Shown: positions 38,270 through 51,237, counted from the stretch's first letter. The stretch is DNA of 64,000 bases from Ambrosia x helenae (GCA_030844895.1 JAUTDX010007076.1:62001-126000), one strand, 5' to 3'. The notes: generated by a model not told the origin, from the letters alone. Numbers and translations are program-made.

Positions 38270-38285
38270 CTTAACGGGGGGAGAA
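38270..38285 (+). other. Polypurine tract of element B
   Basis: CTTAACGGGGGGAGAA stands directly before the 3' LTR start TGTAACAACC, the plus-strand priming site. Confidence 0.85.
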
Positions 38286-41200
38286 TGTAACAACCGGCAA
38301 AAATGAGGTAATTCCGTACTAATTAACTATACGCGATTAACGTAATTAAATGCAATTATGTGTTGATTATTTAACTAAGGCCTTAGAAAGATAGCAATTC
38401 CCAAATAATGCATAGGAATGCATATGTTTAATGACAGAACATGATAGGATCATGTGCGAGTAAATTATCCGGTATGGACACTGGCGATTACCCGGTAAAA
38501 ATTAAATAAGCGAAACGGATCCCGGACACCCGGGATATAAAATAAAACGTAATTTCACAAAATATAATGGGTTTTGGAACTCCAAAGCCATACGTGAAAG
38601 CTTGTTATACAAATCTCCCGGTAACGAATAAAGTGCGCGTACCGCACCCGATACGCGCGTAACATATAATTTCACCCGGCAAAAGCCAAAATAATTTATC
38701 AACGCTTAAACGGGACTATGTTTAAGGGATATTAAAGGTATTTTTGATATTCGGACAACACGCGATTAAAAACCCGAAAATACCCGGACGGTACCCGAAC
38801 AAGAGTAAATTAAACATAATAATTATAGGTAATATTTAGCAAAGTGGACCCCACCCAAAACACCCCAAGGGCCGGCCTATGGCCCACCCAAATGGATAAT
38901 ATCTTGGTTATCTTGCTAAATCATTAGGATTAAATACTAATCATGGGAATGCATGGACTTGTATTGGGTAAGAAAAATTCACCAAATCCTCTCATCTCTC
39001 TCTCTAAACTCACAGCACAAACACCCTCTTAATAATCTCCAAAGATTTTTTTTTTACAATCTTACTTAACCCACTTGATCTTCCATAATCCAAGATAAGA
39101 TATTGGATGATCTTGGAAAGATTTGAAAGAGAATGTTATAAGCAAACTAGTGAGAACACTTGAAGCAAAAACCAAAAACTCTTCTTCTTCTCCTCCTCTT
39201 GGCCGTAGCATATCACCCATCCATACACATTTTTCTTACAAATTTTACACTACCAAATCATCTCTAGATCATTATCCTTCAAAACCCCATTGTGTGTTTC
39301 AAGAGCTTGGAGCTTAACCCTTTGGAAGAACACACTAAACCCCATCCAATCCAAGGTTTTTGTCTTCCCTAGCCTTGAGCTAGTAGTAAGTTTTAACCTT
39401 GCTTTGATTATTAATGTTCATATTATGTGATCTTATGAGCAAGTTGTACATTGATGGGTAGAATGTGGTTTTGAAACATAAAGTTTAATGTACCTTACGA
39501 GAGTAAAAATGGAAGAATAATAACATGGATAAATCATGGATTTAATATTGGTAATGTGATATTTCAAGAAAATGTAGAAATATGTACATACACTTGAGTT
39601 GGATGATGATTTGGGCATGATTGATGAAAGGAACTTGAATGTATTAAAAGATGGTTTTAATCATCATAAAATGACTATCTAAAATATAAAATAAGATGGA
39701 ATGTGTTAGATGATCATGGATGAAAAAGTTACATGTTCAAAGTCTACTCACTTGGATGAGTGAAATTTAGATATGTTGGATAAAAACATAAAACACACAT
39801 GTTAAAAGCATCAATAATGAAATAAAAGAATATTAGAAGTGGAATAATGTAAAAATAACCAAACATGAGAAATATGATTCTTCAAAGTCCACTAGTTGGA
39901 AGAAAAATGCTAACTTTGGAAGTTAGGATGGAAAAAGTAACATTTAAAAGTTAAGGGACTAATGTTGAAACTTTGAAAGTTGATGGACTAAAATAAGTAT
40001 TTTAGAAACTTTGGTCCAAAAATGTGTCCACGGAAAGTTTGGTGTCAAAAACGTAAATAATGGTTTTTCCAAGTATAGTTTTGGTAAACATGAGAAACCT
40101 ACTTGTGTATTTATTGAAAAAGGTATTTTTATAAAAGTGGAAGTTTTATAAAAATAGGAGGTTAAGTTAACATAAGGATTCTATAAAAATAGAGGCTTTA
40201 TAAAATATTGGACAAAAAGTAAAGGCTTGAGAAAACTTGTACAAAAATGGATACTTTTATATAAATGGGAATATAAAGGTATCGGAAACATTTTTGGAAT
40301 ACAAGATAACAAGTTGAACTAAAAATACAAAAGTATATTTTTCCAAGTAATATATGTTCGGAATTGGAAGTATGAATAATAATTCCATAGAACGCATATT
40401 GGAAGAAAACGTGGAAAAAGCTAACTAACGGGCTTAGTTACATGAACTAACGATAACGGATAAACGGACAAACGAGAAAAGAATGCCCTTGCGGCAAGAT
40501 GAAAATATATATTTTAAGAAGTAAAATATATAAAACATGGGTGAAACTTATGTAACACTTTCCTGAGTGTTAGAAAGAATATTCGTGTGAGAAAGTATAA
40601 CGTAAAGAATTAAAAACGTTAAACAACGTATGGACTTAACAAAGAAAATTCACACGTTGATATATGGATACATGCTTGTCTCGACGAAATTCTAGTATAT
40701 CTATTTGAATGGGAAAGTAGATATGCGAGAAGGAAAACCGAGACGAGTAGGCAAAATATATCTACGAACATGTGAATACCGACAAGATCCTAGTATATTT
40801 ATTTAAATGGGAAAATAAATGTACGGCATGGTAAGTTGTGTCGGGCGTTAAAAATATATTACCGAACGACAAGACCTTAGCATAGTTATTTAAATGGGAA
40901 AATAAATATGCGGCAAAGTGAGTCGGGTCGGGTATTAAGAATACATTATATCGAACAACACGATCCTAAGTATAATTATTTAAATGGGAAAATAATTATA
41001 CGTTAGGTAGAGTTGTGTCGAGGATAATAGTATACAAGTTACAAAGAATATTAACGAGAATAATACATAACTCGTAAGAAAAGGGTAATCCACCGCCAAC
41101 GAACCTAGGATACGCGTCTAATTAAACGGGAATTGGAACAAAACGTGGTCAGGGAGTTGGGTGTACAACTTGCCAAGGCACATGCACTATAGGTATAGTG

Positions 41201-42029
41201 ACTTATACGTCTAGGACGTTTGTAGGTGCGGGACCACAAAACTTGCTATCTTCCTTTTTAGCCAAGCACAGATTCAGGTGAGTCTCACGGCCCCATTTTA
41301 AACTATTTTATGTTTTTCGGGGGAAAGATATGTTAGGGAAATGTTTGACGGGATAAGTACTTGAGTTGTGATCGCCACTCGGGGTTGAGACCTCTCTACT
41401 ATGATCATTAATTCAGGAAAATGAAACCGAAGGAATATTTGAATAGTACTATTGGTGCCTGACAAGGCCCACCCCTAATCGATAGCGTCGATTATGCATC
41501 GGCGTATGCCTGGGGTGCACGTATTCTGAAATCAAGTCGTAGGAATACCGAGTAACGACTTGGAGCGGGGCATTATTATTTGTCTTGGTTTGATTATAGG
41601 CTCAAGTAGAATTGTAGGAACTTGCAACTCCTATAAATTGTCATAACATGGAGATTCCCAAGTGATAAAGTTTGATAAACTAAAACCTGTGAACTCACCA
41701 ATATTTATATATTGACGACTTTTTAAACATATCTTTCAGGTAATTGATAGACGATGGACAACGTGGCAAGCTGGGTCGGGAGAATCTCTCATATGGGCGT
41801 CGGGTGTTTCAAAATGGTTTCAACTTTATTTCCCAAAGTATCGGGATATTTTTGAGAAGCCACTTTAATGTATTCAGAAAATTTATCGTTTATGTGTGAA
41901 CATCAAACATGTTTTCGACGTCTTAAATAAATGTTCCGTTTTTCTTAATTACTTATGATTTGCGTTAATCTTGGCTTTATGCTCTTGAACCGTCGCGCCA
42001 CGTGTTTCCGCCATTGGCGTGGTGTGACA
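38286..42029 (+). mobile_element. Element B, 3' LTR (3.74 kb)
   Basis: TGTAACAACCGG...GTGGTGTGACA, followed by TSD GTGTT (42030-42034) matching 9490-9494. It contains about 298 bp at its 5' side that the 5' LTR has lost. Since reverse transcription makes both LTRs alike, the 5' deletion came after insertion. Confidence 0.95.
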
Positions 42030-42208
42030 GTGTTTGGGATTGAGTTTGGAAACAACTTATTGACTTATTAACTTTTTGAAAAGTTAATAAGTCAATAAGT
42101 CATTTGGAAAAGCACCAAATCCTAGCTTTTCAAAATGACTTATTGACTTATTGGCTTTTTCAAAAAGTTAATAAGTCAATAAATTGTTTCCAAACTCAAT
42201 CCCAAACA
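42030..42208. mobile_element. Foldback MITE within the Helitron, site of B insertion
   Basis: 25-bp perfect terminal inverted repeats lie at 42031-42055 (TGTTTGGGATTGAG...) and 42184-42208 (...CTCAATCCCAAACA). The inside is largely palindromic (AAGTTAATAAGTCAATAAGT and its complement), so the whole ~180 bp can fold back. Element B inserted at its left tip (GTGTT at 9490-9494 and 42030-42034). No clear target duplication is seen, so superfamily assignment (perhaps hAT) is open. Confidence 0.75.
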
Positions 42209-42724
42209 TGCTTTTGATTGTATGATAAAAAAAGATAGTGTAAATTAATAGTATGAAAATAAAGATTGAAACGAATTAGTAATGCAAAGACTGTTTAGAT
42301 ATTGCATTTCTCTATTGAAATAACTTGAAAAAACAAAGTCAATGAAGATTTCAATTAATGATTTTTCATATATAAAATGTATTTTATATATCAAGCTATT
42401 ATAATACGAAAATAGCCAAACATATTTAGTTTTGTATTGAATCAAATATTTAATTAATGTGGATTGATTTGTTTTATTTTATTTGTTTAAAATATTGTAA
42501 GAAATATAGTTTTAAACTTAGAGTGAAAGACCACATATTAAAAACACGTTTTTAAGGTACACGATTTAAATTTAATAACATATAAATACATTATCTTAAA
42601 ATAATAAATAATTTTTAATAAAGATTACTTTTGTTAGTTCATAAACATTTTCAAATTATGTCTATTAATTTATTTCTAATTTTGTATTAAAATATAATTA
42701 TATTAATTGATTTACAAAAACATA

Positions 42725-42766
<42 letters not shown>

Positions 42767-43502
42767 CTGAGTTTCAGTAATTATATTAATAACTATAATT
42801 GTAACAAAAAAAACTCAATAAGTAATAATTATTAAATAAAGAAACAAATTAAAATAAATGGATTGTTTGAAATAATAAAATGGGAGGCTTTATAATGGAG
42901 TTCTATGTACTCCATGTGTTGTCTTTTATTACTATAGATAAAATCGATTAATGTTGATTGATTTATTTTATTTATTTGTTTTGAGCAATATAAAAGTCTT
43001 ACAAAAAAACTTGACTAATTGCATTTTGTTATTATTAATTTGTTTATTTGACTTTTGAACTATTTTAAGCATTTAAAATTAATATGTATTTGTTAAACAT
43101 AGTTTAACATCTAAAACAATGACCAAAATAAAAAAAAAACTTAATAATCATTTGTCAAATATTGTAACAAAATTAATTTTAAACTTAGAATAACAAATTA
43201 ATTTTTTTTTAAAAATGGGTTAATTTAAGGTACATGATTTAAATTCAAAGTTAATAATACATAAATATAAATATGTTATATAAAAAAGAATCATGTGTTT
43301 TTTTATTAATGATTTCAGTTACAACTATGATTATTAATATAATTACTAAAATTTAATTTAATAAACTTATATGATGGTTTTGCACATCAATTATTATAAT
43401 TAAATTTGAGTTTAATGTATTAAATAATAAAATGAGAGAATTCATGAGGGAGTGTCATGTGTCCCTCATGTGTTTTCTTTTATTATTTAGTGTAGATGTA
43501 GA
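42209..43502 (-). mobile_element. Helitron, 5' terminal part
   Basis: Minus-strand 5' end TCTACATCTACACTAAATAA, then AAAGAAAACACATGAGG, the typical plant Helitron start after host A. A subterminal hairpin (GAGGGACAC...GTGTCCCTC type) lies at 43446-43470. An (AT)n run is at about 42728-42764. No Rep/helicase ORF, so it is non-autonomous (about 2 kb without inserted B). A second, diverged 5'-end-like block sits at about 42880-42938. Confidence 0.75.
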
Positions 43503-44774
43503 TTATAAACAAAGACATCAGCCGCCAGAGCGAGATCGAGCAACAACAGTTTGAGAGCAGCTCGTAATTTTTTTAAAGGTTAATTGAAGGCCAGGAAGGC
43601 TCGGGTTGAAGATTGAAGGCTCAGGTTCGGTCACTAAAAGTCTTAGTTTTTATATTAATTTACTTTGTGTCTATGAATATTGATAGTATGACTTTATGTG
43701 GTTTTGAACCTATGTTTTTATCTTTTTCCATCACTATTATTGGCTAAATATTTTATGGCTACCTAGGTTGTATGATGACTACATGTTAATTTTAAAGCTC
43801 TCGGTTTTTGGAATTATTTTTGAATGGTTAATGTTTTTGTAACGATTTAGTTGGTTTTTATTGTGATGTGTGTGCGTGCTTAAGTCTAATTTATTATTTT
43901 TGAGAGTTCCATAAACGTCTTAGTGAATGTCTTTCATGTTTGTATGTTTATTAGGGTTACCTGCTTAGTGCTTGTAGCTTAGTTTGTGGTTTTGGATCCG
44001 AAAGCCATAGGAACTTGATTAGAGAATTTAGAGGACTTTTGTATTCTTCCATTCTTGAGACCGGGATGTGATGGAATGTTGGGTTGTCTAGAGCTTTAGG
44101 TGTTAGGTTTTAGGTGAGACCGAGAGGTGATCCTATCCTAGTGTTCTTTATTTTCTTGCAATTCCAAGTCATAGTTAACCCAATTAAATTACTCCTTTAC
44201 ATCTTCGGGTGTATTGTGATTAGAGAGACCGGGAGGTGATCGAGTCATTAGAGTACCTTTACGTTCTTAGTGAGGTGAGACCGGGAGGTGATCCGAGCTA
44301 GATAACCAGTGTTTTATTCCTTAGGATTCTTTGGGTGTGTTGGTGAGACCGGGAGGAGATCTAGTACGTCTTAGGGTTTCTTGAGTTATCTTTAGAATCT
44401 GGTAGCCATTCAGTTTTCCATTACCGAGAGTTGTGAGTTTGCATGTAAGATTCTTGGCTTTAGGTAGTTGCCTTCCTATCCTGACGTTTTTCTCAGTTAT
44501 CATTGCTGTCTTTTTATCTTATTTATTTACTTTATTTATTTTATTTAATTATTAAAAAACCAAAAATCAACTTTTAAATCAAATCTTTATAAGTCTTAGT
44601 CGAGTCTAGTTTTGTTTTCTAGTTGTGTCCTGTGGGTTCGATACTCGGACTTACTTAGTCTGTACTGCATTGATAGGTACACTTGTCTGTCGTGTGGTCT
44701 AGTTTAGTTGAGTCTGTTTTATATTACTAGGTGTCTAGGTTAGTTTATATTTTTAGACCATACATAGAACATCA
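43503..44774 (+). mobile_element. Element E, 5' LTR, second part
   Basis: Continues the LTR from 8977 and aligns with 49998-51237 at a few percent divergence; ends CATAGAACATCA. Five copies of a GAGACCGGGAGGTGATC motif are spaced through 44058-44360, each 50-110 bp apart, and are conserved in the other LTR. Confidence 0.92.
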
Positions 44775-44780
44775 AGTTTT

Positions 44781-44798
44781 TGGCGCCGTTGCCGGGGA
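44781..44798 (+). other. Primer-binding site of element E (tRNA-Asp)
   Basis: TGGCGCCGTTGCCGGGGA lies six bases after the 5' LTR. It is complementary to the plant tRNA-Asp 3' end, the primer typical of Athila-like elements. Confidence 0.88.
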
Positions 44799-44991
44799 CA
44801 CTTGGCGATTGCGAAATTAGCTTTGATTAGGACGTCACTGATTAATTGGTCTTATTTGAGTCTTTTTGGTTTTTAGCGTGTCTAGAGAGTCTTAGGTTTT
44901 TATTTTCTTTTTGTGTTTTTTTATTTGTTGTTTATATTTCATTTATTGTTGTTCTTCTTTACGCGTTTTTTTCTATCTGTATTGCAGTTTT

Positions 44992-46820
44992 ATGCCACGT
45001 AGTCGTTCGCAGGGACCATCTGAGTCGATCATACCAAAGCCCGAGCGAGACATTGTTGACATTCGGAGGGAACTACGTCATGCTATCAACCAAACCAAAA
45101 AGGTACATTTTTCTCTCCCTGCTACTATCATGGGCGACGCTCAACCACCACCACCTAGACGTACTGTCCACCAGATGGCTTGTGAGGGAGCCACGAGAGT
45201 GAGAACTCCCATTACTCGGACTGCCATGCCCAATAACCACACTTGGCAGATCCCCTCACACGTCATCAACCCCATCGCCCATACCGCCCAGTTCAATGGC
45301 CTGGATGATGAGGATGCTCCAGGCCATCTGTCCCGTTTTGTGCGCATTTGTGACACCTTTGGTCTGACAGGTGTCACCCCAGACACGATCTATCTTAGAG
45401 TTTTTCCATTTTCTCTGTCTGGGCGTGCTGCCACTTGGCTGGATATTCTTCCCCAAGATTCCATCACTACCTGGGAAGACTTGAAGACCAAGTTTCTGAA
45501 AAAATATTATCCTCCTTCTAAGGCCGCTCGCATTAGGGACTAGATCCACTCGTTCTGAATGGATCAAGACGAGCCATACCACTTGGCCTGGGAGAGGTTC
45601 AACACTTTGTTTAACAAGTGTCCCCAGCATGGACCATCTGATTGGGCCCTTGTAGAGAAATTCTACAATGGCCTTACTTATGCTACGCGGTAGATGTTTA
45701 ACACTGCTACTGGGGGACACATTATGGATAAAAAAGACCCTGATGAGTGTAAGGACATGTTTGAGAGTTTTGCTCTAGCTGAACAGCAGAACCCAGCCCA
45801 CGGGGATTCCATCCCAGTTACTAGGACTACCTCCTCCACTACTAACGGTGTTCATCAGGTCACTCCTGAGACTAGTATGGCTGCTGCTATAGAGGCTTTA
45901 GCGAGATAGGTTAAAGAGCTTAAGATGAGTGCACTCAAGTGTGAGATTTGTAGGGGTGGACACGACACCATAGACTGCCCAGTAGGAAACCGTGAGCATG
46001 TAGATTATTTGGGGAGTTCAAACCGAGGAAATGGTAATAATTTTAACTCGGGGTGGAGGAACCAATCTAATTCTGGGTGGAGGTCTGATAGGGGAGACAT
46101 AGGTGATAGTTCAGGTTCTAGTTTGAAGAGGATAGAGGAGATGATAGCTAGTCAGAGTCAGATGCTCACTCAGCTGGTTGCAAAAGACCAGCAAACCACT
46201 CAGAAACTTAAGGAGTATGACCTAATGCTTAGGAACCAGCAGAATACTTTGTTAGACCTAGAGAGAAAAGTAGGAGATATTTCACAGAAACTCTCTTTTA
46301 GGTCACCAGGTACTTTCCCTGGTAACACTGAGGAGAACCCTAAGGATACAGCGATGGCTGTGAGCACCCGTAGTGGTAGGGGTGCGACAGAGAGAGTAGA
46401 GATACCGGTTGAGGATGAGGAGGAACCGGTAGATGAGGAGATAGAGTTAGAGACACCTGCTAGGACGCCTTATAGAGTAGCTACATCCAATCCTATGTCT
46501 AGCAGTGAGGGTCCGTCTGAGAAAGTGGTGGTGGATAGAGAGAGTGAGAGGCAGGTAGAGCCCACTAGAGTGTATAAGCCCACTGCTCCTTATCTAGGTA
46601 GGTTGTTGCAGAATAAGATAGATCACCAATATCATAAATTTATTGAACTTATTAAGCAACTTAAGGTGAACCTACCCTTTATAGAAGTCCTTCAGAGCAT
46701 GCCTAAATATGTTAAGTTCCCCAAGAACATCATGGCTAATAAGAAAAAGCTTGAGGAACTTTCACAGGTTACTTTAAGTGAGGAGTGTTTTGCGGTCTTG
46801 CAGAATAAGCTGCAGTTAAG
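44992..46820 (+). pseudogene. gag: Element E gag (Athila-like, decayed)
   Basis: Likely start ATG 44992 (MPRSRSQGPS), just after a TTGCAG that could be a splice acceptor. The retrotransposon gag core lies at residues ~60-190 (FNGLDDEDAPGHLSRF, FPFSLSGRAATWLDILP, TWEDLKTKFLKKYYPPSK). A zinc knuckle CEICRGGHDTIDC follows, then a coiled-coil stretch (RIEEMIASQSQML, EYDLMLRNQQNTLLDLERK) and an acidic region. Four in-frame stops (45541 TAG, 45556 TGA, 45691 TAG, 45907 TAG) fit CAG or CGA codons changed by C to T. A frameshift near 46815 separates gag from protease. Confidence 0.85.
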
Positions 46821-47489
46821 ATGGACGATCCTGGTAGTTTTATCATTCCATGTTCCATAGGTGACTTGTCCATTAAGAATGCTCTTGCTGATCTAGGTGC
46901 TAGTGTTAATTTAATGCCATACTCCATTTTTAAGCAATTAGACCTAGGAGAACTTAAGCCCACCTGCATGTACATCCAGTTGGCGGACAAGTCCACCAAA
47001 TTCCCTCGTGGTATTATTGAGAATCTTTTAGTTAAGGTGGATAAGTTCGTGTTTCCTGTGGATTTCGTAGTGTTAGATATGCCTGAGGATGATGTCGTGC
47101 CATTGATTTTAGGTCGTCCTTTCTTGGCTACTTCTAGAGCTGTGGTAGACATGGGTGAGGGTAAGTTGAGCATAAATGTGGGGAAAGAGCAAGTTGAGTT
47201 TAGGATTAAGCCTGGGATGAGAGGAGATTTGTTAGATGAGTTACAGGCTATAGATGATCATCTGGATCATGAGTTGGAGAAATTAATCCCTAAGGAGATT
47301 GAGAGTAGGGGAAGAAAAGGGAAGGAGAAAGAGACGGTAAGTGTTGTGAATTGGTGGATGAATTTACCGGGTAGGTATAGGAATAGGAAAGAACCCGAGA
47401 GAAAGGAAGAGGTGTTGAAGGTGTATGATTTCTGGGGTGGTTCGTATTGCAAGGAGAAGCCACCCGATGCTAGAGTGATTGATGCATAG
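46821..47489 (+). pseudogene. Element E aspartic protease
   Basis: Open for 222 codons in a frame shifted from gag. Shows the Athila-type protease: ALADLGASVNLMPYSIFKQL, LADKSTKFPRGIIE, VDFVVLDMPEDD and PLILGRPFLATSRA. It would process the polyprotein. No RT, RNase H or integrase follows, so E relied on a helper; the C-terminal tail is basic and ends in DARVIDA. Confidence 0.85.
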
Positions 47490-49514
47490 GCACACCTGGA
47501 TGTGTCCGAGTTGTAGAGTTTGTAGAGTTCTAGGATTAGATTTTTTTTTCTCTCTCTTTGTTTTCGGTTTGTGTTTGTTTTGTTTTGCAGGTTTTTGTGT
47601 TTGTTTGGCAAGGACAACTCACATTATGAGCGAATCCCACGTATTTATTTATATATTTGTATGATTGAGATTTTTGTGGAGGTTTGGGAAATAACATGAT
47701 TTTTTTTTTCTAAACACTAAATTTGATTAACTTTCTGTGAAAAAAGGTTCTTCGTGTAATACGGAGAGCCTGGGCTAACCTGTTCGTCTCATGTGAACAG
47801 TAATTACCCCGGAAAGTTATATTTTATTCACTCGCGATTCGCGTTGAGATCACCAGTGTCATTCACGTTGCGCGAGTTGATTAGAAAAAAAAAAATATTT
47901 TCCACCCTATTTTCTTCCACCACCATTCACCGCCATTTTACCACATATTTTACCATCACCTACCACATTCCACCATCCTACCACTCAAGTACGTTTCCTG
48001 CAATTTTTGTATATTTTGTCAGTTGAGTCTGTATTTTTTTATAGTCTTTTATTTTATTTTTGAGTCAGTTTTCTCTTAACTCACTTCGGGGATATCTTTC
48101 CTTCAAGTGTGGGGATGATAGAGAGAGTCTGTTTTGAGTAATTGGTTTGTCTAATATACTTTATTGCAGGTTTGGATCTAGCCACCCGTTCTCAATTTTC
48201 ATTCGGGTGGGGACGACCAAACAATCATTTAAGGCAACCATTTGTTTTTATATTTTCTTTTTAGTTTTTGTCTGTCAGGTTTGAGTCAAAGGCCGCGAAT
48301 AAAATGCCATACGGCTTGGTTGAGAAGGACAGCTTCAGAGCGCTTACAGCTACATTGCTTATATCCAGGGGAGTCTGTTCCTTTTTGTTGTATTTTTTTT
48401 CTACTTTATTTTATTCCACTCTCACATTGAGGACAATGTGTCGTTCAAGTGTGGGGATGGAAACTTCGTTTTTATTTTTAGGTAGTTTGAGTCATAAATT
48501 ATAATTCTTTTTTATTTTTAGGTAGTTTGAGTCATATATTATAAAAATCCAAAAAAAAAAATTGAAAAAAATATGAAAAATGTCCCTGATCTTTTGTGCA
48601 TTTTATATGGAAAATCATAGTAAAATTGGGATTTTTGTTTTCAAAATATTATATATATGAGAAAATAAATAGATTGAAAGCGTGTTTGCTTAAGATGTGT
48701 CGGTAGGCCCAGCTAGCTTTGAAATGTCCTATGATTGTTCTTAATATACCTTAATAAGCATGATATCTTGTGGGTTCTCATCCTAGGAGAAACGGTAGAG
48801 CTGAAACCGCTGATAGTAATTAGAGGTACCACTGTAGGTTGAAAGCCCATATGTATTATTAATTAAATGGCACACTTGATTCTTTTTATGTGAATAAATC
48901 CGGTGAATAGTGGCGCCTGAAAAGAAAAAAAGCATCCACATGTCCACCAATTGAGCTAGATAATATAAATAAAAAATAACTGAAGCCTATGAAGTCTCCC
49001 TTGGGGATGGTGATTCTGATCGAAACTCCCTCTAGGTCAAGTTAAAAAAAAAATACCGAAGCTCATGCTGTCGCTCTTGGGGATAGTGACTCTGATTGAG
49101 ACAACCTCTGTGTTAGGTATGAAAAGAAAAAAAAGTATATCTAAGCTCATACACTTCATCCATCATACATCATAAATTTAATTTCTAATACATTAGGGAG
49201 TTTAGTTTGCAGTGGTTGGTAAATTTATATTGTTTAACCTTTGCTTCGAAAGCTTGAGGTGGGATTAGGTGAAGTTGGATATCTTGAGTGTGAGACCCAT
49301 AGGTTGATTGTAATAATATGAACTTAATTGCTTTACATGATTGGGGCTTGATTAGCTAGTGGTTGGGTTTAAGTGGACAACAATACCGACAGTTTTGGTT
49401 GACGCGTGATTAAATCTTAACTAATGAACCTAAAGTTTTTGAAACCGAGAGTCCTAATTATGATTCCATTGCAGTTTTTTTTGGGGACGAAAAAGGTTTA
49501 AGTGTGGGGATGTT
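47490..49514 (+). other. Element E non-coding 3' region with polypurine tract
   Basis: About 2 kb without plausible ORFs. TTCAAGTGTGGGGATG occurs near 48107 and 48441, and AAGTGTGGGGATG directly before the 3' LTR (49499-49511), the functional polypurine tract. ACATTGAGGACAATGT precedes the 48441 copy. The same pair is in element D. Confidence 0.75.
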
Positions 49515-49779
49515 TGATGTGTTGCAAAACACATCTCTTTCCCCGTGTATTTTGTATATTATTTGGTCATGTTTTTATTAGTTCGTATTGTTTTATTATG
49601 TATTTATTATTTTAATTATTTTGTAAGTGTTCTTGTGAAATGAGCTCAAAACGAAAGAATTTTAATCGAGACACGAACACTTGAGAGGAGGTGGCCATGG
49701 ACGTTAGAGCCTAAACGAGGAACTTTCGTCGATCCAAGAACACCCGAGTCGGAAATACTACTACTACTACTACTACTAC

Positions 49780-49862
<83 letters not shown>

Positions 49863-51237
49863 GAAGATTTGAAATAAAAAAAACAAAAAGGAAAGAATGA
49901 AACAAGGCTCGTGACCTTGTAAAAAGAAGGGTAAGCCCAAATAAAACTTTGGGAGGACACATCTTATGAAGAGAATATTATTTTCGAAAGATGATTATAA
50001 ACAAAGACATCAGCCGCCAGAGCGAGATCGAGCATCAACAGTTTGAGAGCAGCTCCTAATTTTTTTAGAGGTTAATTGAAGGCTAGGAAGGCTCGGGTTC
50101 GGTCACTAAAAATCTTAGTTTTTATATTTATTTACTTTGTGTCTATGAATATTGATAGTATGACTTTATGTGGTTTTGAACCTATGTATTTATCTTTTTC
50201 CATGACTATTATTGGTTAAATATTTTATGGCTACCTAGGTTGTATGATGACTACATGTTAATTTTATAGCTCTCGGTTTTTGGAATTATTTTTGAATGGT
50301 TAATGTTTTGGTAACGATTTAGTTGGTGTTTATTATGATGTGTGTGCGTGCTTAAGTCTAATTTATTATTTTTGAGAGTTCCATAAACGTCTTAGTGAAT
50401 GTCTTTCATGTTTGGATGTTTATTAGGGTTACCTGCTTAGTGCTTGTAGCTTAGTTTGTGGTTTTGGATCCGAAAGCCATAGGGACTTGATTAGAGAATT
50501 TAGAGGACTTTTGTATTCTTCCATTCTTGAGACCGGGAGGTGATGGAATGTTGGGTTGTCTAGAGCTTTAGGTGTTAGGTTTTAGGTGAGACCGAGAGGT
50601 GATCCTATCCTAGTTGTCTTTATTTTCTTGCAATTCCAAGTCATAGTTAACCCAATTAAATTACTCCTTTACATCTTCGGGTGTATTGTGATTAGAGAGA
50701 CCGGGAGGTGATCGAGTCATTAGAGTACCTTTACATTCTTAGTGAGGTGAGACCGGGAGGTGATCCGATCTAGATAACCAGTGTTTTATTCCTTAGGATT
50801 CTTTGGGTGTGTTAGTGAGATCGGGAGGAGATCTAGCACGTCTTAGGGTTTCTTGAGTTATCTTTAGAATCTAGTAGTTTTCCATTACCGAGAGTTGTGA
50901 GTTTGCATGTAGGATTCTTGGCCTAGGTAGTTGCCTTCCTATCCTGACGTTTTTCTCAGTTATCATTGCTGTCTTTTTATCTTATTTATTTACTTTATTT
51001 ATTTTATTTAATTATTAAAAAACCAAAAATCAACTTTTAAATCAAATCTTTTTAAGTCTTAGTTGAGTCTAGTTTTGTTTTCTAGTTGTGTCCTGTGGGT
51101 TCAATACTCGGACTTACTTAGTCTGTACTGCATTGATAGGTACACTTGCCTGTCGTGTGGTCTAGTTTAATTGAGTCTGTTTTATATTATTAGGTGTCTA
51201 GGTTAGTTTATATTTTTAGACCATACATAGCACATCA
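49515..51237 (+). mobile_element. Element E, 3' LTR (1.72 kb)
   Basis: TGATGTGTTGC...ATAGCACATCA, followed by TSD CTCGG (51238-51242) matching 8543-8547. This copy is uninterrupted, so it shows the Helitron target site intact (GATGA|TTATAAAC). The microsatellite here (49756-49861) is about 30 AAT units, against about 8 in the 5' LTR. Confidence 0.95.

Noticed and set aside
49646..49960. Minus-strand ORF rich in Ile/Ser, also at 8680-8943
   Set aside because: The peptide is the translation of the AAT/ACT microsatellite in the LTR of E.
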